Origin: Gonocerus acuteangulatus
Lineage: Eukaryota; Arthropoda; Insecta; Hemiptera; Coreidae
NCBI GenBank assembly: GCA_946811695.1
Contig: OX328123.1
Coordinates: 153,736,016 to 153,800,015 of the forward strand
Direction of reading: 5' to 3'
DNA length: 64,000 bases
Of the stretch, positions 55,845-64,000 are shown in pieces. Both the position numbers and the translations under genes were made by a program. The notes under the pieces are model-generated. The model made no database searches, was not told the DNA's origin, and saw only the letters and a program-made list of their open reading frames with translations. Numbering within the stretch: position 1 is the first letter of the stretch; every line of letters begins with the position of its first letter.

Positions 55845-56171
55845 CGGAGCGATGTTAGCTCAGTGGTAGAGCACTGGATTAATAAGCTGGAGGACCTGAG
55901 TTCAAATCCCGAGCAAACACTAAAGTATTTTCTTCTAGTGTCTTCGTTCATGGGTTGGATTCGGCCTCCCTGACCGTCCCTAGGCCAACCGAGCCTTTAA
56001 CTGATATATGAATGGGTACCTTGGTGCTAATGACCCCAGCAGTCGTACCAGCAAGGGGAAAATCGGGCGGTCGGAGCATAAATACTGACCACATTATCTC
56101 CCGTATGGTCATGAATCAGATACCTCTATAGTATCTTACCCTCAGGGCCCTCGTGGCCTGTTACGGGACTG
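55845..56171 (+). mobile_element. tRNA-derived SINE, family C
   Basis: Head with TTAGCTCAGTGGTAGAGCAC, AATAAGCTGGAGGACC, GAGTTCAAATCCCG; body CTCCCTGACCGTCCCTAGG, TACCTCTATAGTATCT, GGGCCCTCGTGGCCTGTTAC. Same family as 23952 with an intact tRNA head. Confidence 0.85.
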
Positions 56172-56199
56172 TATTAATTAATTGGTTTAAAAGCAAACC

Positions 56200-56780
56200 A
56201 GATATAATATAGGTTACAGCTATATTTATCTAAGGAAAGACGATTCTACTGTCTGTAATATTTGATATTGTTCTGAAATGAAAAATCTTCATAATAATTG
56301 CATTTATATAAAACATAAAATACGTTCCTGTCTAATTTGTCATAAAAAGTTAAATTGACTCGTGTAAAGTCAATGTGAACAATAAAACGTGTTTGACCTA
56401 TCCCCAGATATAGAGGTCAAAAATTATGCTTGGCTATTACGTGCGTTCCGAATGTCAGCTTTCCTCTTAACCACGAACTTTGAAGAAAGCTGCAGTTCCT
56501 CCTAGGAACGACAATCTCGTGACATTTCGTGTCGTCAGCGAGACATTTGCATCTGGGGTCATTTCCAGCAAGGGGAAAGCGACTCGTCACCTGCAGCTTA
56601 TTGTCTAAAAACAAACTCATACTTTCAACAATTCATTCTATTTATGAGTAAATACTCAATGTCAAAAGGACACCGACTGAGCAGCAAACGCCCCACGCTG
56701 TAGCAAAATGGCCAAAAGCGAAAAAAAAAAAAAAAAAAAAAATCAATATCTGATTGACGATAGTCTCATTCCATTAGTAA
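56200..56780. other. Intronic DNA, no gene
   Basis: 56410-56620 is balanced in composition with a 67-codon minus-strand ORF lacking a recognisable domain. Poly(A) at 56718-56741. Confidence 0.4.
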
Positions 56781-56784
56781 TAAA

Positions 56785-57055
56785 AGTCCGTCACGCAGGA
56801 GCTGCATAACTAAGCACTTCCCTCAGAATTTGGGTAGTGTAGACTGTTTTCCAGAACACTTTGCTTAAAATATCCTACATAAATAAAATAAAAACATGAA
56901 TAGTTCTCTTTTAATTTGTTAATTCCAGAGTTATGTTTACACATGGTACCTACTACACTACGTAATAAATTCAAAAAACCTCATATTATCGTATTTTGAT
57001 CTAACACAGGAACAGGATACAGTCCCTCTAGTGGTAGAAAGCGCTCCTTGCGGCG
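56785..57055 (+). mobile_element. HINE-like family 1, 5' half, split by a Transib element
   Basis: AGTCCGTCACGCAGGAGC to GCGCTCCTTGCGGCG, colinear with 31486-31780; the rest continues at 58888. Confidence 0.85.
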
Positions 57056-57390
57056 CACAGTGTCACGAACAGTGTTCAAAAATAAGAAAAATGAAGTTTG
57101 AAAAAACATTTTATGATGGTCAATATTAAAATTAGAACCTTTGAACAGAAAGGAAACATCAAAATTAGAACATAATTACAAAGACTAAAAGCTAAGGATT
57201 AACTTCAATTGCTGGTACTAATGCAAATATTAAAACCAGTTCGGTTTGTAAATATTTACTTTGGCTGTTCCAATCTTATTACTTGAACATTTTCATTCTT
57301 CTTTTAACATGTTCAAGTTTCAGTCCCAGGTGACTCTTTGGCTGACTAATCTTGGCCAACAGTGCAAAAATGGGGATGTTATGGTGTTTT

Positions 57391-57541
57391 GGGGTCTCCC
57401 GTGGTCTAATGGCTAGCGCCTTGGATTCATAAGCGGGAGATGGTGGGTTCGATTCCCAACCTCCGGCAGGAATTTTATCATCCCACGGCTCGCTGGTAAA
57501 ATTCCTCGCTGCACCCTGGATGACCTAGATGTAGATGCGCC

Positions 57542-57580
<39 letters not shown>
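57391..57580 (+). mobile_element. tRNA-derived SINE, family A, full length
   Basis: Head GTCTCCCGTGGTCTAATGGC with B box GGGTTCGATTCCC, body CCCACGGCTCGCTGG, GCACCCTGGATGACC, end GTGATGCGCCGT-like and an A tail. The 13-bp duplication GTTATGGTGTTTT is exact at 57378-57390 and 57581-57593. Confidence 0.92.
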
Positions 57581-57583
<3 letters not shown>

Positions 57584-57791
57584 ATGGTGTTTTAAATATT
57601 TAAGAAATTCTCATCATTTTTTCAACTTTGGAAAGGATTTAAGAAAAAAACGTAAAATAACGGTTTCTTCATATTTTAACCATAAATAGTATATTGCTTC
57701 ACGATTATTTTGATAGCTAGTTTACCTGCTTTTGGCTGCTTCTCTCAAAGATATTTTGGTCATTAGACTTCATCACCAATGAAATCTTTAC

Positions 57792-58196
57792 GACGTCAGG
57801 CGTAGTAATGAACAAAACTCCAGATACCATGCTTTATTTGATAGAATCGTGAAAGAATATAATTTATCTGAATGTTTGGATAAAGTTAAGGAGAATATAA
57901 GAAATTGATCGAGATATTTTTGCCTGGATATTCAACAAAATTGGGATCGCTGTTACAGGTTTTCAAGAAAACTAGAAACAAAATCCGAAGATTGGCTGAG
58001 TATAAACATTAAAGATTAAAATGTTGACAAGATAATTTATCAACCAGGTCCTTCACGTGGAAGACCGCAAGTAAGTTTCGTGGAAGCATCATACTCTACA
58101 AGAAAGAGACGAGTTGCGGACATGTTAAAGACGAAATCTCCGGACGAAATATATTTTATTTCTAAGGACTTTCCAAGGAGAAAATGGGTTTACTAA
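57792..58196 (+). pseudogene. Transib transposase N-terminal remnant
   Basis: One frame reads DVRRSNEQNSRYHALFDRIV, KEYNLSECLDKVKENIRN, stop (TGA 57906-57908), SRYFCLDIQQNWDRCYRFSR, stop (TAA 58017-58019), then QPGPSRGRPQVSFVEASYST and RKRRVADMLKTKSPDEIYF to a TAA at 58194. The GRP...F..S..RKRR..D motif with preceding WL segment resembles the N-terminal region of arthropod Transib/RAG1-like transposases as I remember them. The RNase-H-like catalytic core is absent. Dead copy. Confidence 0.6.
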
Positions 58197-58887
58197 TCGA
58201 TACTCCAAAGTTTTTTTTAGTTCCAATATCAACGGTAAAACTGCCCCTATATTTTTTAATCTAAAATTATGTACCAATATTATTGGACTGGAGATAACAT
58301 TAATAATCAATTAGGACACCCTTTAGAAAATGGTTTTTACTTGTAAACCAATTAATATGCCGAAATAAACTGCATAAATTGGTGAGAATTATATCTGAAG
58401 CATTATTCATGGTATTATATGCCAGTGTCTTTCATTAACCGCTTCTTGTATTGATAAGAATATGGATTTAATGAAAATGCTCCTCCTCCTATCAGATCCA
58501 TACTTGTCAACTTTAAGTAAGATATGTAACAATTGAAATTTAAGTAAAGTTGGCTCCAAAATCGAAAACAAAATTGAAGCAAAAGTTTTATCATACTTAA
58601 TTTTAAATAAAAATGATAGTATTTGCTAACAATCAAGCGATTCTGAGAAGAAATAAGTTTTTTTATTAGGAAAATGACTTTATATAATTATAATGAGTTC
58701 GCAAATAGCATAAGTAAGTTCCCATATATATTTTATGTAAGTTTATACAATAATAAATTATTTTCTTAAGTCAAAACTTCTTTTTTCTCTTATGTTCCAG
58801 TTTTTTAATAACAGAAAAAAATAATAATCCTAGTCTAGACACAAATACGATTTTTGATTTTTTATCCCATATACTCGTGACACTGTG

Positions 58888-59510
58888 CGGCGGCTTTGTC
58901 AACCTATGTCTGGCGGGCTTTTCTATTGAAATATATTACAAAGTAAATCCCCCCTTTCCGATTGACCGATTCAGCTCATTTTCACAACACTTCTTTCTCA
59001 TTAGTTACCCACGACGTACACCGCGTTTCGTTACAATACAGCAGAAATTACGACCAGTATGAGTATATTAGTAATTTGGGTCCGGAGTAACCCCCCCCCC
59101 CCTAATGAACCGATTTAGTTTATTTTTACAACACATATTAACCTGCAGATTACCACTAAGAATACCGAGTTTCGTCGAAATATACCAAAAATCACGGCTG
59201 GTAGTGGCGAATTGGTATTGTGGGTCCAGAGTAAACTCCCCCTCCTTATGAACCGATTTAGTTCATTTTTATATCTCACTTTTCTCTCTATATTACCACT
59301 ACGACTACCAAGTTTCGTTGAAATATAACAAATATTACGGCTGACAAGGTCAAATTAGTGTTTTGGGTTCCGGATAAACCCCCCCTTCCGGTGGACCGAT
59401 TTTGGTGGTTAACGAACTCGTTCAATCGTTTGCTAATTGAATGCTATATACCAAGTTTCGTGACGAAAAAACAAAAACTCTGGCCGCTATCATGTTAACA
59501 GACACACACA
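58888..59510 (+). mobile_element. HINE-like family 1, 3' half after the Transib insert
   Basis: Resumes at CGGCGGCTTTGTCAACC and runs to CTGGCCGCTATCATGTTAAC, AGACACACACATATATA; the AT tract and terminal hairpin are lost. Confidence 0.8.
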
Positions 59511-59517
59511 TATATAC

Positions 59518-59745
59518 ATAAGGTTTAGTTGACTTTGTAACATTCTCCAGTCTTTCTCCAGCGCATCTAACTCTTGATTTTCCAATGGCGGCAGGTATTT
59601 TTTATGACGAATTCTGATAGAAAATTTAATTTTAAGACTAATTTATTCTGAGACATCTTTTGATCCGACGCACCGTTTGCGCGTAAAACGCAAATAACTG
59701 AAAAATATGGCCCTTTTGTAGACAAATTCCTATTTATCACTGAAA
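59518..59745 (+). mobile_element. Second copy of the ACAGGGTGTCCC-type repeat body
   Basis: AGGTTTAGTTGACTTTGTAA, TCTCCAGCGCATCTAACTC, GATTCGTC-complement and TTTGCGCGTAAAACGCAAA match 41067-41275 throughout. Confidence 0.7.
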
Positions 59746-60111
59746 CCAAGCCTTTTACGTAAAAACACCTCGATACAAACGTTGTAGCCTATTAATTTTC
59801 CTTTCAGGTGATACCAAGATCAAAGTTGTAAGTTTAATATTTAACGGGATATTATGAATGAAAAATATACCTTAAAAGTTGTAAAAAGTAACAATTCAGA
59901 AAATCGATATGAATAGGAAAAAAAAAGTAGCTGACGTAAGCAATAAAAAAAAAGTACTTATTTAATTTATGAAAAAAAGTATATAAACATTATTATAAAA
60001 CAGAACAGAATAAATTTATTTTTCCATATGAAATTATTATATCATAAAACTTAAAAAAAATGTTGCCTTTGTTTTCATTTATAATACCCTGTTATAAATA
60101 CCTGGGGGGTG

Positions 60112-60117
<6 letters not shown>

Positions 60118-60187
<70 letters not shown>

Positions 60188-60690
60188 AGATCCTAAGTTG
60201 AAAACTAAGATGTTCTAGGTAGTTGGTAACAGCTTATTAAGTCTTCAATAGTTTTGTATTTTATATTACATTTTTGTTGTGGAAACGTTTCGGCTATAAG
60301 CCATTTTCAATCCAATTGTCTGTGAAGTACAATTAAACCAATAACAAACATAAAAATTAGAGTATACTAATGTATCAACAACTGACCTGTATGATTTTGC
60401 ATTATTTTTTATATATACACCTATTATTTTTTATATATAACCTTAAGATATAATGTATTTATAAAAAAAATAATGCAAAATCATACAGGTCAGTTGATAC
60501 ATTAGTATACTCTAATTTTTATGTTTATTATTGGTTTATATTTTAACTTAATATCCTAACCAGTATAATTAATTGTATTTCACAGACAATTGGATTGAAA
60601 ATGGCTTATAGCCGAAACGTTTTCACAACAATAATGTAATTAAAATACAAAACTATTGAAGACTTAATAAGCTGTTACCAACTACCTAGA

Positions 60691-60751
<61 letters not shown>
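60118..60751. repeat. Foldback flanked by (AT)n on both sides
   Basis: Arms of about 250 bp (60186-60440 and 60460-60695) are near reverse complements; both hold GAAAATGGCTTATAGCCGAAAC (broken: GGCTTATAGCC stem followed by GAAAC), which resembles a decayed hammerhead core. Outer (AT)n tracts are 60118-60181 and 60697-60751. Confidence 0.85.
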
Positions 60752-60757
<6 letters not shown>

Positions 60758-60779
60758 GAAAGTGTGCATGAAAAGGGCA

Positions 60780-60969
60780 TTTTTTTTTTTTTTTTTTTTT
60801 TTTACGGCGCATCAACAAATCGTGGCTATTAGCGCCGACAACCAGGGTGCAACCAGGAATTCTCTCAGCGAGCCCTGAGATGAGAAAATTTCTGGCGCCG
60901 GTGGGGATCGAACCCACCATCTCCCGCTTATGAATCCAGCGTGCTAGCCACTAGACCACGGGAGACCCC
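60780..60969 (-). mobile_element. tRNA-derived SINE, family A, full length
   Basis: Reverse copy with T run, TACGGCGCATCAAC, GCGCCGACAACCAGGGTGCA, GGGGATCGAACCCACCATC and TAGACCACGGGAGACCCC. The 10-bp duplication GAAAAGGGCA lies at 60770-60779 and 60970-60979. Confidence 0.92.
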
Positions 60970-61434
60970 GAAAAGGGCAATTATGTTGAGTTTGTCTGAG
61001 AGGTAATGTTTCCACTTGGTCCAGCAAAGAGTTAATGAACAATGCCGTCAAATGCAGGTGTAAGGGGAAGTGTTAATAGTTAGATAAAGGGCCTACCAAC
61101 AAGCCGTCTGAGTGTTCCTGAATGAATTTACCGCAGTACACCAACTTAATTATAAGTTGCGCTTGAAGCTTTCGCTTTGATCTAACTGCCTACCGGGATG
61201 TTAATATCTTAACATTCCTCAACAAGGATGGGCGATTGTCCCAAACATATCGTTACCTCTAAACGCCTACTAGTTAGGACAAACTATTTAATAGAAACCA
61301 TGTAATTTAATACAACAAATATTGGGAACACATAACAAAGTGATTTAGCTCCCAACTTGTGATTAATACGTCTATTATTACGTACAACATGTCTTCCCCT
61401 ATTCCTTACATACCTGTTCAATGAAGAATTTAAT

Positions 61435-61644
61435 TATTTATTTAAATTTTAACGTCCATTTATTATTAACTACGAATTTTAGGACGGGTTATCTATAGGT
61501 TACCACCCTTTTCTAGCCAGGATAGGGGTGATGCCTTTTCTTTTTTCGAAAGAAAAGCCACCGCCCCTAGTGGGAATCGAACCCACGACCTTTGGCACGG
61601 AGTGTAAGAGCTCACGCCTTAACCCTCACGGCTACCGGGTCTCC
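61435..61644 (-). mobile_element. tRNA-derived SINE, family B, full length
   Basis: Reverse copy: head GGAGACCCGGTAGCCGTGAG, B box GTGGGTTCGATTCCC, tail GGACGTTAAAATTTAAATAA. The 14-bp duplication ATGAAGAATTTAAT is exact at 61421-61434 and 61645-61658. Confidence 0.93.
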
Positions 61645-61810
61645 ATGAAGAATTTAATCTTATTGAATTGAATTATCTATTACTTGCAGGATTAAATATA
61701 TTTATAAGACAAAACAAAGGTTTAAAATGAATTTATTTAAATTTATAAAAAGCATTTCCAAAGAAAATAATATCAAGAGGCACAAAAAAGTGCAATTATT
61801 TTAAACTGTT

Positions 61811-61942
61811 TTAGTTGTGCTCCTTGAGCCACATATTACCAGAAAGGAAAACCAACATTTCCCTTTTTCTTTGGCTCAGTCGGTTCCGCAGCTCAGTAAT
61901 GATTTTTCCAGCGGCTAAAAATACACGTTCTGAGGCTACTGA
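61811..61942 (-). pseudogene. hAT transposase C-terminal (hATC dimerisation) remnant
   Basis: 43 uninterrupted codons ending at TAA 61811-61813 read VASERVFLAAGKIITELRNR then LSQRKREMLVFLSGNMWLKE HN. SERVFSAAGKI...RN.L....ML.FL..N.WL is the signature of the hAT C-terminal dimerisation domain. The rest of the roughly 600-residue transposase is missing. Confidence 0.85.
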
Positions 61943-62059
61943 CTAGCCTGGAACATAAAGGTATTATAAAGTATCGACAGTTCATGACTATCGATAGGTA
62001 CTATTGATAGTCATAAACTAAAGATATATCGACAGTAACTATCGACCATCCCTAAGACC

Positions 62060-62950
62060 CATTGTAACTTATGCAGCGGAAACATGGTTCCTCTGTACAA
62101 GCACAATAAATATGCTGAGTATTTTCGAAAGAAAAATCTCACTTAATAGATTTGAAATGCAACTCTGATTTTTATGCAACCGAACTATTAAAAGAAGCGA
62201 GTACGGAACGAAATTCTTTTACAAGATGGATGGAAGCAGGAGGCTGGGTCGTGTTGTGACTTGTAGAACCTTGTATAGCAGGGATTGAATGACAATTCGG
62301 AACTGTTAATGTACCTACCTGTTAAATACATTTTATTTTCGGAAAAGTATACGAAACGATTACGCCCCCTCTGATATTTCTCTACGCCCCCCAAGTGCGG
62401 GGTTTAGTTGTATAATTGGTAATTAGTTATACAACTAAACTATACAACTAGTCCCCTTCAATTGGTTTTTGGTACCATGTACAATATGAGTAGGTTCGTA
62501 TATTGACATGTAGCCTTGGCCAGTCACTGATGGTATTTTTTATTTCTCAGATTTTTTAGTTAAGTCCTACAAGAACTTAGTTGCAACGTTTTGTGATAAT
62601 TTCTAAATTTCAAGAAGGCTTTCGTTATTCGATAATTTATTTGTGTCTCTATTGTTATTTCTTGTTGTGTTATTGTTCAGAGGTTTGAGAGCCAGTCAGT
62701 GATGGTAGATTTCTCGTAATTTTTGTACCTTCTTCTTTGCGGTACTTGTACCACGCCTCAGCCAGTATTTCGCACATTTATTTCATTTTTTTTTTTTATA
62801 TATTATCGAATAAATCTAGATTACGATCTCGCTCAAAAAAAAAAAAAAAAAAAAAAAAAACCCTCGGAATTTATATTTGACGCGAAGAAAATGTTAATCA
62901 TCCAGCAGCTGTATTTAACACTGCCAAAGAAAAGGGATTTTATTTGATTC
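62060..62950. other. Intronic DNA with a small palindrome and poly(A)
   Basis: TAGTTGTATAATTGG facing TATACAACTAAACTATACAACTA at 62406-62450 is a short inverted repeat; an A run lies at 62835-62860. No gene. Confidence 0.4.
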
Positions 62951-63290
62951 AACTCTGATCCCTTTAGCGGAGAAAGCAGCCATTATTGCCGAGATCCAGG
63001 GCTTTCGCGGACAATTTACCCATTTACCCCGTCCTTTTCCATTCGGTTCCAATTAGGAGAGAAGGTCGGAGCGGTTTCCGCGCGGTTTCAACCCTTTAGC
63101 GAAGATTGGAAGGGCCGTACCGGGCCTAGGGGGGGGGGGATTGCCCCCAATATGGCGAACATCATTACCTTCTCCCCCCCCCTCTCCCCAAATAAAGGGG
63201 GAGAGGACCTTATTATTTTCTCCGAGGAGCATTATTTGCCGCCTCACCAGGCTAAATAAACGACCTCGCCAATTTCCCCAAGCCCAACCC
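62950..63290. other. Unique GC-rich block, candidate intronic regulatory DNA
   Basis: Among the most GC-rich non-repetitive stretches of the window, with G9 and C9 runs and no domain-bearing ORF. Confidence 0.3.
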
Positions 63291-63487
63291 AAAGAAAAAG
63301 AAAAAACCTATTTCCTTTAGGTTTAAAATGATTTTTAATGCTCTTCTCAAGTTGAAAAAAATGTCAAAATTGCAACAAGATAAGCAGTAGCGTAAAAACA
63401 ATATTACAAACCAAGATATTCAAGCAGAAGCGAAAAGAGAAGTTGTGAGAAACTGACTTAGAACGCGGCACATAACATAACTCAATC

Positions 63488-64000
63488 AAAACTCGCAGGA
63501 GCTGCGTCATCTTAGCGCGGTTCCGTTCATATCTCTACTGCTATTACTAAAGGAATAGTAGCAGTTATTGGTGGATCTTTCGTGAAAAATATAAAATAAA
63601 ATCTCGAACAGAAATTTTCTTGTACTTAACTCCAAATAGACCCAAAATTTAAACTCTCATAAATTAGATGGAAGTCAAACTTCTGGAACAAGTGACAACT
63701 GAATCAATCGTTTCCGAATGCCCAAACGAAAAATTAGTTTGGGAAAGTAATTGTAAAACGTTTTCTCGTAAACGGTTACAGATATCGCTTTAAATGAATG
63801 GTTTCATTCGTTTTCCCATGTTAAGAAACCTATAAATCGAGTACCTGCATGAAAATGAACTTTAAAACGTAAGCGTTTTGATTTTTTTCTCGCGAATTTC
63901 GCTCCAAAAACCATGTTCCGGTGGACGGATTCTGCTTGTTAACGAACAACACCTATCAAAAGACCAAATATTTTTGTACTAAATTTCATCAAAATCGGAC
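63488..64000 (+). mobile_element. HINE-like element, family 2, cut by window edge
   Basis: Starts ACTCGCAGGAGCTGCGTCAT, CTTAGCGCGGTTCCGTT, then GGTTTCATTCGTTTTCCCAT, CCGGTGGACGGATTCTGC and CTAAATTTCATCAAAATCGG at the end of the window. Confidence 0.65.

Larger units (their letters stand above)
57056..58887 (+). mobile_element. Transib DNA transposon remnant with RSS-like ends
   Basis: Inverted ends CACAGTGTCACGA are exact over 13 bp. CGGCG is duplicated at 57051-57055 and 58888-58892; the family-1 copies elsewhere have this site uninterrupted, which proves the insertion. The CACAGTG start, the 5-bp GC-rich duplication and an internal N-terminal Transib-like ORF remnant point to Transib, the family related to RAG1. 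At 1.83 kb (190 bp of it a SINE) it is well short of autonomous elements. Confidence 0.75.
61223..62054 (-). mobile_element. hAT deletion derivative (borders tentative)
   Basis: The right end read on the minus strand is TAGGGATGGTCGATAGTTAC, a hAT-type terminus; a possible partner, CAAGGATGGGCGATTGTCCC, starts at 61223. Between them lies only the last part of a hAT transposase and a SINE. I found no exact 8-bp duplication, so the left border is uncertain. Confidence 0.5.

Noticed and set aside
56417..56620. 67-codon Cys-containing ORF
   Set aside because: Balanced composition but no signal peptide or domain; insufficient evidence for a gene.

Overview
The window is AT-rich, intron-dominated arthropod (probably insect) nuclear DNA, crowded with degenerate mobile elements and (AT)n microsatellites. 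The backbone is one host gene on the minus strand: the TCF/LEF transcription factor pangolin. Four of its coding exons are visible, in gene order 40540-40666, 25007-25097, 19028-19123 and 16621-16746. All have GT/AG borders, and their reading phases join exactly into one protein segment that matches the conserved pangolin stretch between the beta-catenin-binding end and the HMG box. The HMG-box exons must lie left of position 1 and the N-terminal exons probably right of 64000, so nearly everything else is pangolin intron. The assignment to arthropods rests on this protein and on the Jockey-type LINE; I could not settle the order.

A second intact gene, on the same strand, sits inside the upstream intron at 44715-45884: a single-exon, 389-residue protein with a CENP-B/Tc5-type helix-turn-helix and a degraded pogo/Tigger DDE fold. 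It looks like a domesticated transposase. A GC-richer block just upstream carries four TCF-type CTTTGA motifs, so the nested gene could be a target of the host gene's own product; this is inference.

Mobile elements, left to right: a Jockey-type LINE with an almost complete reverse transcriptase (1-2381); a chimeric, tandemly repeated Helitron ORF remnant (2382-2999); a 2.3 kb palindrome made of two facing copies of a Helentron/HINE-like element (3903-6195); MITEs with 8-bp target duplications (6925, 9963, 17514; another family at 15349); a mariner deletion derivative that still encodes a DNA-binding-only protein (14312-14856); MITEs with 4-bp duplications (12704, 23855, 24612); more HINE-like copies (two related families); LINE tails (35.8, 43.4 and 50.9 kb); a Transib remnant with RSS-like ends nested in a HINE copy and itself hit by a SINE (56785-59510); a hAT remnant (61.8 kb); and three tRNA-derived SINE families, several with clear target duplications. 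A 5S rRNA-like sequence lies at 39407.

Several minisatellites are present: 45 bp x6 at 27.0 kb, about 79 bp x7 at 33.4 kb leading into a TATA box, and 75 bp x7 at 53.8 kb. Stretches of unique, GC-richer sequence at 36.1, 38.2, 52.5 and 63.0 kb are the best candidates for pangolin intronic regulatory DNA. No CRISPR array, operon or prokaryotic feature is present.
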